Of a stretch of 64,000 nucleotides of DNA, positions 9,771-23,075 are shown piece by piece. The notes beneath the pieces are model-generated. The model saw only the letters and a program-made list of their open reading frames with translations. It did not search any database and had not been told where the DNA came from. Within the stretch, counting starts at the first letter, position 1. Every line of letters begins with the position of its first letter. Source of the DNA: Tyto alba (Eukaryota; Chordata; Aves; Strigiformes; Tytonidae); contig NW_024881279.1 of the NCBI RefSeq assembly GCF_018691265.1, positions 2,509,243-2,573,242 on the forward strand, given 5' to 3'. A program made the position numbers and the translations under genes.

Positions 9771-12700
9771 GTAATTAGTTTTTGTTTTCTTTATTAAAAT
9801 ACTACAAGTATGTTTAGCACAACTGCATGCATGCCGGTTTGTTGTTTTTTTTTTTTTTTTTTTCTTTCGAAGTCAGTCATCCCTCTTTCATTTGTTACGT
9901 GTGGCTATCTGATGGGACATAACTGGTGTACGTTTATTCCATAGTACGACAGTAGCTTTAACCAGGTACTCAACTGTTGGTATTAAAGGGAAGAAAAGAG
10001 GAGTGGAGCTGTCATGCTTTAAAAAAGAAATAAAAATAAAAATTCTGGAGGGGAAAAAAAAACCTAGAGGAAAAATTGAGTACGTGGTAGAAGGATCCAT
10101 ACATAAGGCAGTATAGAAAGAAGTATTTAAGTGCATACAAAAGCTGCTTCATTCTCAAGGGTTAGAGGATCAATCACTGTGGGTTGTTTTTTTTCTTCCT
10201 AGTGTTACTTAAATGTTATGCACAAAAATAACTTGGTTGCTGGGTAAATTTCTAGAATTACATTTAAGCTAAACTAGAGTTTCAGCTTTGCTTTGTATTT
10301 CATTTACCTTACATGGACAAGAAGATTCTGAGTAGGAAATACTCAGCGGTTTGTTTAATAACTGCATTTAAAGAGAGAAGAATATTTGCAGTAAGATTTA
10401 AACATACCTGGAATTTAACTCTTAAATAGAACTGCAGGTGGGCTTCTTATAGGCGTTTTTCCGAGAGCAGGGTATTTTAGAGGAGCTGGTTAGTACGTAC
10501 TTCAAGTGACTTTGTAGTAGTGTTTTCTACAAGCAATTCAGCGGTGCAGATATTCGAGTAAAACACTTTTCCTCTGCCCTTCAGGAGTAAGTGTGATGGT
10601 GGCAGCTTTTTCGGTGGGTAGCTGCGTACGTCTCCTCTCGCAGCCGGGGACAGGTTCTGATTTCAGTACGAACACCTAGTTGTACGTTTGCCTTCGCTGT
10701 TCTTTGTTTAACACACACTTGCATAGCCACAGTGTTTGGCCTCAGTGGAGGAAGAAGAGGTTTTTGCTGTGTTTCAGTGGAGTCTTAGTTAGAAAATGGC
10801 TCTTCGAGTCTATATACGTAAAACCAGTAATTGCAGTCTTTCCATGAAGTATCTGTTTTAACTTTCTTTTTTTACTGGCCCACTGACAATTGATCCCCAG
10901 AGTGTTAGCCGCCAGTCCCGGGGCTCTCCCTACACGCTGTTTGCTCCATTTTCCCATGGTTGGAATGAGGTGTGTGAGGGTTTCTTCTTTGTTTCAGGAA
11001 CACAACTTTTAACTTGCTTTCATTCTAGATTTCTTTCATAGTTTTTGATTTTTTTGTAGCAAAGATGTGGGTTTTTTTCATTGAAGTGTTTAAAGCAATT
11101 TGTAATGTAAGGAATCAGAAAAGGAAAATTGGAATTTGTGGATAAATACCACTTTGGTATATGAATATTGAATATGCCTTACCATTTATTTTGACAGATT
11201 AGAAATCCTTTGTGCTAACCTTTTGCATAATCAATACAACTTCCATGTTGTTTTTAGTTGTTTCATGGTGGTATTTTGGCGGGGTTTTTTATTTTGCTCT
11301 TGCTCTCTTTAATGGCAATCATCGTAAAATCTGTATCAAAGCAAGAAGAACTATTTCTGGGTTTGGGAGGTGAATTTCAGTGACTAAGCAGGCTCCTTGT
11401 AGGCAACGGAAACATCATTTTTGAGAATACTTCTGTAAAGTTCATGCATTGTTTTTATTCTACAGCACTATTTAGGTAGAACCAAGTGCGTTCATATGTG
11501 AATGGTTTACACATAGATGTTTGTCTGGCTTTCGGGGCATTTCATAAACACCGATTTTATATACTATGTGTCTGGTAATGTTGTGATGAAAAACCCACTT
11601 GAGCTACTCAGGTACACAGAATACGTCTGATCCTAGAGTAAGGAGGACAGCTGCGGGAGATGTTATCGTTGCTTTTCTGAAGCAGCTTGGAGGAGCGTGC
11701 TCGGCGTGTTTGTGTTGGAGCGGGGCAGGCAGCGCCGGGCAGGCGTGCTGGGAGAGCTGCGGAAGCCCTCAGCGGAGCTCCCGGAGCATCCCCGCGCCCG
11801 CGGGACGGCTCAGCAACGGGCTGCTGCAGCTGCTTGCCTTCTTGCTTCCTGCGAGGTCGTCTTATATTTTATTGCTTTCTTTGGCCTTAAGATAATGGAT
11901 TTATTTATTTTTTTTTTTTTTGTTAATGTAAGGAATGTGTAAGAAAATTTGGGGTGGCTCCTAGTTGAGTTTTGCATAAAAATTAATTATTTCTAGCCTT
12001 TATGGAAGCTGTTCTTGCTTCCCAAGGGGTTTTACGCACTAAAACTACAGAGTCCGATTCTAAAACCAACATTGATTGGGTTTGTTTTATTTATTATTTC
12101 CCCTCCCCCCCCCATAAAATAGAGGCAACTCCATCTTCTTTTTAAAATGTTTGAGATTATTAATAAATCCCGGAGTTTCAAGCAGGAATTCTTTCTTCCG
12201 GAACCTTGTCAGAAATATTTGGTCTAAACTGGGTTAGTTTAAGGTGATGTATTGTGGATTTGTTTGTTTGTCTTACAGAAGACTTAACAAAATTGGCATT
12301 TGTTTTAGAAACAAAGGAAGGACTATCCTGCCAGGTTCCTGTGGTCTTTTTTTCATTTAGTACGGATTGTGCGAGTTCAAGGCTGGGATTTTGAGAATTC
12401 AGAATTACTAAACTTCAATTTCCAATAGGAAATATTTCTTGATGTTGATATAATTGTTTGACTATTCACAACACTAATTATATGCCAAACATAGAGGAAG
12501 AAGAGCTGGTGTTGAGGTAGTATTTTATCTGACTGTTTTAATGGAAAGCATGTAATGCCTCTTCATAGACACGCAGTCTTGAATTGATGTCATGCAATTT
12601 TTGAGTGATTTTGCTTCTAAGGATAGCAGTGTGCTGTCTTTAATGAGACAACTGATAATGAGGACTGAGAAAACTAATCAATTTTCCTATGACTAGGAGG

Positions 12701-15700
12701 AGGAATTCTGAGGTTAACAAGCAGAATACAAACTTATTTGTTCGATGTGAAGGAATCTGCAATAGTCAATAACTTGCTGTCGGTATGTTAGGGCTGTAGA
12801 AGTCTGCCAGTGCTTGTGCTGATGTGCAGAACTCGGAGCTGCAGCTCGGTGTTTCAGCAGCCAAGGCTCAAAACCTTCCTGAGCAGCAGCAAAACTCCAG
12901 AGAGGGCAAAACAGCATCGCTTGGGGGTCGCCTTGGCATCGATCGCAGTGGAGTGACCAAAGGAGAAGGTAGATAGAATAAGAGGGAGGAAAAAAGTAGG
13001 CTGAGAAAATTTGCCTTAGTTTTTCTTCAATAGAAGAAGTGAGACAACGTCTGGAAGAGGAGTAAAACGGGCTGAAAGCATTTGGTAAATGCTTCACTGA
13101 AGAATTAGAGGGTTTGATGGTGTCCGTCTCTGATGGGATATTATTTGTGATTTATTACATGAACACCAGTGAAAACTGTTAAATTTCAAGGAAATTATTT
13201 TAGCAACACACTCATGTAGGACTCTTGCATGGTATATACATAAAATCCATCGCTCAACTTTTTTATTCCTCTGACTTCCTGGAGATGTGGCTTGTTGTGG
13301 GGAGAGCGAAGGAAGATGAGAACACAGCGACGCAGGGGTTTCTGTGTGCCTTTTCTCTTAGCCTACAGCCAGAATTGACAAAAACTGGGCCCCCTTGGCA
13401 GTGTCGAGGCTTCTCTTATTACATTTGAAATCATTCCTAGTACTTAAGCTTGTGGTGGGGGATAAGGATCATTAAGGAAGTTTAAGAAAGGGCAAGAGCT
13501 GAGAGAAGCCATGAAAGAGGAGGAGAATCTGGAAGGGGGAAGAAGTTTTGCTGATCGGTCACAGTCCAGAGCCTTGCTTCCAGGAGAAGGTACCTTTCTG
13601 CCATCACTCTTTAACTGGGATTCTTCCTGGGAAGGAAGGGGAAAAAAGTTTGCTGGAAATGGTAAAGGTCAGTTGTCCGTTTGTCTTACCGCGTTGTTTC
13701 AGCTTGGCTTTTGGCCAAGGCTGATGGCTTGGCATGGTTGAATGTAGTACTTTAAATGTTGTCTGACTCAGCAGTATATAATGTATGGTACATATGGAAG
13801 TATGTCTTTTTTAATAATTCTATTTTGATATAAAACCCAGACTTGTTATTTGGAGGGAATGCTCAGGGTTTCAGTAGTCTATGTTGTGATTTGTCAGCTT
13901 AATGTAATACTGCACTTGGGTTTTGGGTCTTGGAAGTACGCAACAAAAAAATCTAATTGTTTTGTCAGAAAGGGAAGAATTGAGAATGTCTTGCAGCATA
14001 TGCTGTAAGGCACTGTGAAAAAAAGTAGCTAGATAAATGGTAGGTCATGTAAGATGTAATCTACTTTTTCCATTTTATCTGATCCATTCAGCTAGCTGAC
14101 AGCTGAGTAGGTTTTTGTAAGTCCAACTCAAATTGTTAATTTCTACTAATTTATTTTCTCCTACAATAATCTCTATTTTAAACCTAGTCATAGCTTATAG
14201 AACACAAGTTGATTTTTGTTGCCCATTATGTAATTTTTTAATCCATCTTAAATAATGGTTGAACCCCATTGTACTCTTCTGCAGTAAAAGCAAAGCTATA
14301 GTTGAACCAACTCTACTCACAAACCTTCTCATAGCTGTGAAATTTATGTATTACACAACTCCTACATCATATATTTACTGTGTTAAAAATGACTTTACAC
14401 AGTGAGAGCAAATTGTCTTAGAGATGCAAATGTCCCTTCTTACTCTGACTATTACTGCTCATTTTGGAAATGAACAAGTGGTAACTATTCTATGCACATA
14501 TATAGCTGCAAACTGCAATTATTTCTGTGTTTTAAAAGGCTACCAAGGCCTTCTGTTTTCCTAGGTCCCCTTTTATAGCCACCACATAGAAGTGGGCCTT
14601 TGGGGGCTTCCTCTATTTTTTTAAATTCTTTTGGATTTTTTTTAAATGTTGCCCAACTTCAAGTAGTGAAAGTCATAGAGGAAGAACCTGGCTGCTGCAC
14701 TTGCTACAGTTGTAGCAAAGTTTGACTGTGTGTTTGTTACACTTTGCACAATGAGATATATTGTTTCTCTTACTTCCACACCAGATTCAGTACCCCTGGC
14801 CCCCAGTACCCTTCGCTAGTCCATGTGCTTAACCTAGTTGATTTTCCAGGGCAGATCCTGTTGTTCTAGTGATCAAAACTCTGCAGTGAGACCAAAGTGT
14901 GATGGGAAAGGCTCCTACCAGTGTGTGTCTGGGCACAAGTAAGGATCCCTTTGCAAGTCTCCACTGCCTCGTTCGGACGATGTAGTTCAGTGGAACGGGG
15001 GCTGGACTGACTGGTTCGACTCCTCTAATAAGCTGATCGCAAAAATTTTAGCCATGCTTCTTTATATTTTGTTATTTACTGATCTACATTATTTAATTGA
15101 GAAAGCAACCTTTAAACTCATTATCCTCTTATTGTAAGCTGGTCACAAAAAGAAGCAAATAGATCCATTTCTTAATTTTTTTTTTTTTTTTTTTAGTAGT
15201 CTGTGGCTTCTGGGTCTCTTTGGAGTGTTTCTTGGAGCAAATGTGCTTCTTGGATCCAGTGTTGACACTTCAGTGCAAAATGTAATTTGGAGCCTTTTTC
15301 TTAGGACATTTTGTTAAAGCTCTTTACCACTGGCCTGAGAAACATTCGTTCCCGCACCATTGGATGTTGTGGTCAGTGTCTTCTGCACAAGCTTCACAAG
15401 AGGAGACCAAGTACTCAGCACCCAGAAATTTGCCTGGGAGAAAATGAGCATGTTTTTCACCAGTAATTCTTCTCACAAAACCCTTGTTTGTGGAATATTG
15501 CAAGACATAATTATATCTCCATTCATTTTCTGGGGTAGATGGAGACTGCCTAAGCTGATATCCTACCACTGATGTGCTGGTATAGCACAACGTATGCGTT
15601 TTACAGATGGTTCCAATGTCGTTATTCTTGAGATAAATAACATAACAATAAAATCCTGTTTTCAATCCAAGTTATAAGCAATGGGAAAAGCTTTGCAGAG

Positions 15701-18700
15701 CTGTAGTTACAATTATATTGGGTTTGTGTTATTAAAATAACTGAAACCATGTTGCCACTGGCGTACAGAAGTGAACTTTAAAATGCATTCAGAGTGATCT
15801 ACTTCTAACTGTTCTTAGAAACACAGAAACAAATGTGTGTGCAACAAGGTAGTTTCTGGGAAGAATATTAAACTGTACAGTACACAGCACCGCAGACCCA
15901 GGGAGCTTGTTGTGTTAAGCTCTTTGGTTTTATAGTCTTTGTCTCCCAGAGTCTGGCAGTATACACAAATTTTAATCTTATTTACTGAAGTGTTAATGTA
16001 TTGCATTGTTGCATGTACAGATTATTTGTGTTCTCATCACAGCGGTTTTCTGTCTGATTCACTATAGTATGATACCCATTTATAATACAGCCTTAAACAA
16101 TCAAGACACTTGTAGACCAGGAGTTAATCCTGTTCTTACTGCTGGGTTCTGGAAATACTAGGCAGATACTGTAAGTAGATGGTCTCATCCCCGTGGGACA
16201 GAAGTGAACCAATACAGCTGGAATAGATGACACACAAAAAAACGAGAAAAAAAAAAAAAAAAAAAAAATTCAGCTCATTGTCTTGGCACTGACTTCCCAT
16301 CAACTAGTTTCAAATATCTGTAGGAAAAAAAAAAATAAATGCAAAAGTTACAGTTAACTTTGTCCATATGTGAGGGTGAGAGAGATTGTGAGTACAGCTT
16401 TGCTGGTCACCTGCGAAGGAGTCAAAGCAGAGGGGAACCTGCACAGAGCTTATTCCATCAGTGTGTCACAGACTCCACTCGAGTGTCACAGACTTAATTA
16501 AAAGGGAACTGGAAGGCTGTGGATGCGCAAGTCTTGCTGCCTTGCGGCAGGAGTACAAGAAGGTGCGGGTTGTCCCCCGTGCATAACAAGTCCAGCACCT
16601 TGAATTATGGTAGTTACTGGAAGGGTGAGTAGTTGTGCTTCCAGAAGTAGTGTGTTGGGTTGGGAAGACAATTTAGTGCAATTACTTTGTCTCTCCTGGA
16701 GATTTTTCTTGTTACCTCATCTTCACTACAAAGAAGGTGTAATGTTGTGCACATGCCTCCTACCTCCTTACCTGATTCAGCTTATACTAACCTCTGCCGT
16801 GACATATTCTGCCAGAATTATTTTCCTGGCCGAAACAACGTCTTCCTGCGTGCGATCTAAGCACTGTATTGCTTGAAATAGAACTATATGTACTGTTGCA
16901 AAAGCACATCCCTTCTACTTTTGTGGCCCGCACCGCTGGATTTACCACATGGCCGCTTCACGTGTCCCAGAGGTGCGTTTTGGCAGGAGCAGTGAGGTGT
17001 AACTGCAGCTTCACAAGCTCTTGCTCAGGGAGAGGTAATGCTGGCTGGCACCTGGGGTTCTATTTTGTAATGCAGATGATGTCAGGTTTTGTTGCTGCTC
17101 TTATGTGAGGCTTAAGTTTAGATTCCAGGACACAGTGTTACTTATCCAGGATATCATGTAGAGTTTTATAATAATGGTTCCTTAAATCAATAATCACTAC
17201 AATTGTGTGGATTTCTGGAGGAAATCATGCTCTTCAGAAGTCGTCTTGACATCTTCTATGGAGTATGTTTCTGTACCAGCCAACTGCATTCTTAATATAG
17301 TCTATATCAAAATGGTTATCACTAAAACTCCGTATCCCATGTGTACCTATACAGCTTTCAGTCCATGTTAAGTCTTCCTAGAAAATGATAATTCTGATGC
17401 ACTTTGGAAATTAATATCCAACAAGCTGCTAATATTTTGTTGTGGAGCTGCAATATTATATGCAACTTTTACTTTTTGATCAAATTTCTCAATTTTCCTG
17501 AGATTGCAAAGGCAAAATGCTGTTGGAGAAGGACTTTCAAAATAATAATAATGTCTTTCTTGAATTCAGTTCACTGCTACTGTAATTTAGTTAAGAAACT
17601 GGGTTCCATATTAGATTTTGCAGCAATGCATTCTTCATACTATTTGTAATGGGTTTGTACAGTTACTGTGTGTCAGAGAACAGCTGGAGATCATGATCAT
17701 ATTTATGCATCATGGTCACACAGGATTTAATATGAAACTTCTGAGCAGCAGGGCACAATTTATTCTTCTGTTGCTTTATTCAGATATTTCATATTTCTGG
17801 TTGCCTTTATTTGCATAACTAAATTCTAAGTAAGTAAATACTGCTCAGGATGCTAGTTTTCTTTTAAAAAATAGATCAGGTCACAAATGAGTAGTTTGCC
17901 TCAAAATACTACCTGGGGAACTTGCTGTACTGTCAGGTAAGAGCGAGTAATTGAGTGTCAGTGAAGTATGTAGTTTATCCAAATAGGCAAATAATGGAAG
18001 TGATTTGGTAGCTTTGTGGTTGGTTTGCCTTGTTTTGATTTTATTTTGCAGGGTCTGAGATCCAATGCTTTGATTACCAGTCTCAAGAAAACTGTGAGAA
18101 GTCCTGTAATTGTCCTTATCTACAAGATCTGGTTTGGTGGGCTTCTGGCTGCATCGGGGACTTTGGTCTTGTCTTGTGTTAGAAACTTGGAGTGTGGGGT
18201 GTGACGTTTTGGGGTCTCTTAGTGTGTGTTCCTGTCCGAGTATTTCAATACCTGCTTCTCCTGGGAGTGCTCGTTGAGAAAGAAGGGTTTGAAGGTGGGT
18301 GAGCTCTTTGTTCACCAGTGGGCAATAGCTCGGCTGCATCTCTCTGGTGGGGTGAGAGAGGCGTGAAAATGGGATGTCTGTGGTTGGCAATTCTGTGAAA
18401 TTTTTAGGAAATGAGTTTTTGGTCTTGGATGAGAACCCTCCAGCCACTATACAGCTCCTTTCCAGCTGTGTGAATTGTGTATGACGGGAGAGGGCTTCGT
18501 TTGCTCTCTTCCTTCCCAGCTGGACGTTTACAAAGGACACGGCTGCTCGGGGTGCGTGGGCGCCTGGCCTTGCTTCTGGCTTCAGCGCATCTGTGAGTTC
18601 TCTAGACCCTGCGTGGTGTGTCTCTGTGCCTTCCCATGCCGTCAGAGCCTGCTTTTGAGAGCGCAGGTGTGAAGTTCTGGGGCTGTTCGTGATTTTTGTT

Positions 18701-21534
18701 GCCAAGCTTCAAAAGAGCCGCTCTGCTGCGTGCCGGTCTCTCCTGAGCTGAGAGTCTGGTATCTGTGACAGAAAAGAGCAGCTGATGCAGTTTATTTTTG
18801 TTGTCATCGCTCGGAGAACCTGCTCGCCTGGTGTGTGTGATATCGTATGTAATGATGTAGTAATAGGGTCTGGTACGGCTTCGTGTGGAAGGGGAGCTCT
18901 GCCAGGGGAGTGCTGCCAGGACACGTCAGACGCCGCGCACGGCGGTTGCTTCAGGGTGCAGCATCTCCCGAAAGCGGGGCTCGGGCCGGGGTTTGTCACG
19001 GCACAGGGGCTGTGCCGTGCCGTGCCGCTGGCCCTCCGTCAGCCCTGGTGCAGCCTGTTGCTGTCCTGCTCTCCTGAGCAGTTTTTAACTACTTCTGATT
19101 CATTCACTGGCACGTTTAAGAGACAAGAATGCACGGTACGGCTTTGATGGGAGTTGACTGCCAAATCGGTGTGTTGTCAGGAAAGGGTTGTGTGATCTGT
19201 CGTATGACTTAGAAATGAGGCGTGTATGAATACAGTTATTATGTGCTATCATAAATAAAATGTATAGTTTTTCTGTAGCTTTTAATTTCATCACAAGGTG
19301 TAAATTGGCAATAACATATTTTAAATTAACACATCTACTCCATAAACATGTATCACTGTGTATCTGCATATTTTCTAACTCTTGCTTATTTTTGCTTCTT
19401 TCTCAGAGTTTTCTGTTACCTTTCTAAAGCAATAAGTTACTAAAGCCATCAGCTCAAGGTTTTTAATAAATCAGTGCTGAAAACGTGCATGTGCTGCATG
19501 CACACATGTGGATTAGTTATGCAAGAATGCAGTCCATGCATGTTAACTTAAAAACCAAACAAACAAAACCAAACCAAACAAACAACAATAGCACTTCCTT
19601 GCAGACTTAATAGTTTCATGTCCTGATCTCAGTTTGTATATTACTTAGCTCTTCTTTTCTCTCATATATTTTTCAGGGGTTACTTTTGCTTCCAGGTCCT
19701 TTGATGGTTTGTTTTGCCTGTTAAATTCCTGTTAATCTTGTGTTATGTATGAATTGCTTCAAAATTAATTGCATTGTCCCAGGATGAGGGTGATGTCGGT
19801 AAAATTAAACTTTTTCTTAAAGAACTGTGCATCTTAGTTCTCTTAAAACACGCAGTAGATTAGAATATGAGCCAATGTAAAATATTTAAGAAAAACAGTC
19901 TTATCTGAGAGCAGGCATTTAAAAAGGTTTTCAAAATCAGAGATCCTGAACTTGGTATCTAGAAAAGCTTTTGGATGCTGGAGATGAGTGGAGAAGTATG
20001 GAATATCACTTCACAGTTTAATTTTAGTAAGTTAATAAATTTTTATTGAAATAATAGCAGACTGCATATGAAATGGCCAATTCAGATTCTTTCTGAACGC
20101 CAGAATTCCCTATAATTGGCCTTTAATCAGTGGGAAAAACTTTACTTAACAAAGATTAAATTAGTAGGTGAGTTGGATGAAATCAGTTAGTGGGGGTGGT
20201 GGGAGAAGAGGGAGCTGGGGGCAGGCGAAGGAGCCCTCTCCTTGGGGCAGGGTGCTGGTTTCTCAGGTGAGGATCAGCAGTTTTTGGAAACCAGGTAGTG
20301 CGGCTGCTGAGTACGTGAGCTAATAACTAGAGGAGAAGGAGCGAGGAGAGTATGTTGCCTGTTTGTAAGTGGTTGCAGTCACACCAATGATGGGATTGGA
20401 GGGGCCCTTGGGGATTCTCAAACCCAGCCCGTTCTGTCATTGGACCTTGTAGCAGACGCAGTTTAGAAACCGCACTGACGTGTTTCGTGGTGACAAGTGG
20501 TGACATGCAGCTTGCACCAAATAGAAATCTTCTGTCCGGTGTAGGTGCCTTACTCGCCTGTAGGCTCTTAAAACTGCTGCAAACTGTAGTACCGGGGCCT
20601 TACATAGAGGCTGTGTAGAGGCTGGCGTGTTGCTGGTGACTCCTGCGAGTAGGTGTTACGGCCAGCGCTGACCAGCGAGGTGCTTGTGTTCCGTACAGCT
20701 GTCCTTCTGTAGTGCAAGTGAAAATCAAATATGGAGGGTTGCTGAATTATGTAATACTTGGGGCTGTACCTCGTCTATTCAAAAAGAAACTAAAAGTGGG
20801 AAGAACAGACGTGCGCCGTTAGGACTGTCTTTACAGACGTTTAGGGCCGTACGTACTCACACAGCCTCTTGCTGGTGGCAGGCCTGGGAGGTGACGGGGG
20901 GCTGAGGGTAAGGGCGTGTGCTCAACAAGCAAAAGAAAGAGAAGTTCTCAGTGGTAAGAGATGGAGTTAAAGACTGTCCTGGGTTCTATCTGAAAGCAGG
21001 GGGATTGTTTAAAATAGCCTAAAAAAATCAGCCTTTTTTGACTGGAGGTACCATTAGAAACCGATTCACCTACGTGTAACAGGTTTCTCATGAATGCAAG
21101 AAACTGTTCTGTTATCAAACTTTAGCTTTTAAAATGTTAAGATCCTGACAAGAAAACTCTAAGGAGATAATAGTGAATTATTTTTTGTATGCTGTTTTCA
21201 TTTGTTTATTTCAATGATCACCTTTGGTAGGTTCCAGAGGAAAGGAACTATGATGAGGCTGAAGGGTAGCATCGCTTTTTCTTAATTCTTTAGCTTCAGT
21301 AAAAGTAAATACTGTGTTTTCATTTAGGATTTGGTCTTACAAATATGCTAAATTATTGTATTGAAGAGAAATTTGCCGTGAAAAGAATAGCTTGAAATGG
21401 AATAAAATATAAAGAACGAAAAAGTGAAAGGTTATAAGTTATACTTACTTGAAAATAAATTAAGCTAGTTTGTTTTCACTACCTTGCTCCAATTTCCAAA
21501 CCAGTATAGATAAAAATAGAATTTGTAAAGAATG
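9771..21534 (+). other. NR3C1: Intron 2, first part
   Basis: This is the 5' part of a 40.5-kb intron. I see no coding exon. It contains T and A homopolymers (for example 9845-9863, 15176-15195, 16247-16268), a GC-rich islet at about 11690-11830 and AAAC-type simple sequence near 19553-19590. A tRNA-like fragment lies near 14975-15030. A long unexplained antisense open frame at 17881-18705 is treated as a finding. A possible CR1 3'-end relic near 20390-20435 is too short to call. Confidence 0.7.
14975..15030 (+). repeat. tRNA-like fragment, possible SINE relic
   Basis: TAGTTCAGTGG (14983-14993) resembles a Pol III A box, and GGTTCGACTCC (15013-15023) is a perfect B box. They are only 30 bp apart instead of about 45 in a full tRNA, so no complete cloverleaf is possible. 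The layout fits a deleted tRNA pseudogene or the head of an old tRNA-derived SINE. Chance cannot be excluded. Confidence 0.3.
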
Positions 21535-22089
21535 TGTGCTGGTTTTGGCTGGGATGGAGTTAATTTTCTTCATAGTAGCTAGTATGGGGCTGTGTTTTGG
21601 ATTTGTGCTGAAAACAGTGTTGATGTTTTTGTTTTTGCTGAGCAGGGCTCACAGAACCAAGGCCTTTCCTGCTCCTCACCCCACCGCAGCAGCGAGGGGC
21701 TGGGGGGGACACGGCTGGAACCGCAGCCCCCAGCTGCCCCAGGGACATCCCAGCCCATGCAGCGTCATGCTCGGTGTATGAAGCTGGGGGAGAAGAAAGG
21801 GGGGGGATGTTGGGAGTGACGGTGTTTGTCTGCCCACGTCACCGTTACGCGTGATGGAGCCCGGCTGTTCTGGGGATGGCTGAACCTGCCTGCGATGGGA
21901 AGTGGGGATTCAATTCCTTGGTTTGCTTTGCTTGTGTGCGCAGCTTTTGCTTTACCTGTTAAACTGTCTTTATTTCAACCCACAAGTTTTCTCACTTTTA
22001 CCCTTCCGATTCTCTCCCCCGTCCCGCTGAGGGGGAGTAAGTGAGTGGCTGTGCAGTGCTTAGTTTCTGGCTGGGGTTAAGCCACGACA
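21535..22089 (+). mobile_element. 5' LTR of an ERVK-like endogenous retrovirus
   Basis: This 555-bp block begins TG and ends CA. I recognise it as an LTR family common in bird genomes. It contains a GA/G-rich stretch near 21780-21815, followed by a T-rich stretch with a polypyrimidine tract near 21965-22020. The TATA-like and polyadenylation-signal positions look degenerate, so promoter activity is doubtful. It lies in the same orientation as NR3C1 within intron 2. No matching 3' LTR is seen downstream, so this is a truncated provirus rather than a solo LTR. The family label comes from memory and needs a repeat-library search. Confidence 0.8.
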
Positions 22090-22097
22090 GTCCTTTG

Positions 22098-22115
22098 TGG
22101 CTCCCAATGTGGGGC
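22098..22115 (+). other. Retroviral primer-binding site, tRNA-Lys type
   Basis: The 18 bp begin TGG and are complementary to the 3' end of tRNA-Lys(1,2), with 16 of 18 positions matching by my reading. A lysine PBS is typical of ERVK-type (beta-like) elements. It lies eight bases after the LTR end, somewhat further than usual, so the LTR boundary may be a few bases off. Confidence 0.6.
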
Positions 22116-22452
22116 TTGAAGGGTTCAAGATAATGACAGATTTGATTGGAATGTGCCAGATCGAATTTATAGCTGTTATTGCTGTTTACCTATTAATTGA
22201 CAGGCTCCTGTCCTTGCCAGGGGGCATGCTTGGTTTACTGTATATTAGAGTCTGGTGCTCATTAGTGGCTGCTTTTTGCTTTCGCTGCTTGCTGTGCTGC
22301 TGTATTGCTTATCATCTGACGCTGCTGTGCCTGGGCACATTCTGATAACAGCAGTGGCCAAGTGCCTGGGCTGGCCGAGGGCCGGGGCATCGCTGCTGGT
22401 TCTGTGCTGCTGCACTGGGCAGGCTGGCACTCCAGTGGGAACTTGAGTCGAA

Positions 22453-23075
22453 GGGACTGTGACCTGTGGATGAGTCCGTGTGGGAGCAGGAACCCCCAAA
22501 ACGTCTGTGGCTGTAGATGAGCCCACGCCAGAGCAGGGACATCTCGAAGTGTCTGTGGCCGTTGTAATGTCTGTGTCACAGCAGGTACACCTCGGAAGGG
22601 ACTGTGGCCCACGGATAAGTCCACGCTGCAGCAGGTACCCCTCAGAGCATCCATGGCTGTGGGAAAGTCCACGCCTGCAGCAGGTACCCCTCGGAGCATC
22701 CGTGGCTGTGCACAAGGGTGTGCTGGAGCACCTCAAAGCATGTGGCCATGGATAAGCCCACGACAGAGCAGGTACCCCCCTGGAGGGACTGCAGCTGTGG
22801 GTGAGGCTGTGTTGGAGCAGGGTCACTCCCGAGGGGACTGTGGCTGTGGGTAACACCACGCTGGAGCCAGGAACATCTCTGAAGGTGGTGTGGCCCAGGG
22901 ATGAGGCCATGCTGGAACAGGCGCGCCTCAAAGCGAGTGTAGCTGTGGGTAAGCCAGTGCCACAGCAGGTACACCCTGGAGAGGCTGTGGCTCGTGAGTA
23001 AGGCTCTACTTGGAGCAGGTACACCCTGAGGGGCTGCAGCCTGTGGGTAGGTCCAAGCTGGAGCAAGGGCAAGGG
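22453..23075 (+). repeat. Degenerate tandem array, about 13 units of about 48 bp
   Basis: Units share the pattern GACTGTGGCTGTGGRTRAG, then CACGCTGGAGCAGG, then a short ACCCC/ACATC segment ending in GAG or AAG. Units are mostly 47-50 bp and differ by substitutions and small indels, with one shortened copy near 22700-22740. The array lies inside the retroviral leader. A period near 48 (16 codons) keeps an antisense frame open across it, which explains the 275-codon open frame on the - strand. Confidence 0.85.

Noticed and set aside
9771..9774. Stop codon at 9772 suggesting a truncated receptor
   Set aside because: The TAA lies in the intron 2 donor GTAATT. Joining 9770 to 50318 restores a serine codon and the expected sequence.
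20390..20435. Sequence resembling the 3' end of CR1
   Set aside because: The match is short and approximate, and the terminal CR1 octamer repeats are absent. It is too weak to annotate without a library search.
22245..23072. 275-codon - strand frame
   Set aside because: It reads the tandem array, whose near-48-bp period keeps one frame open. It is a repeat artefact on the antisense strand of an ERV leader.
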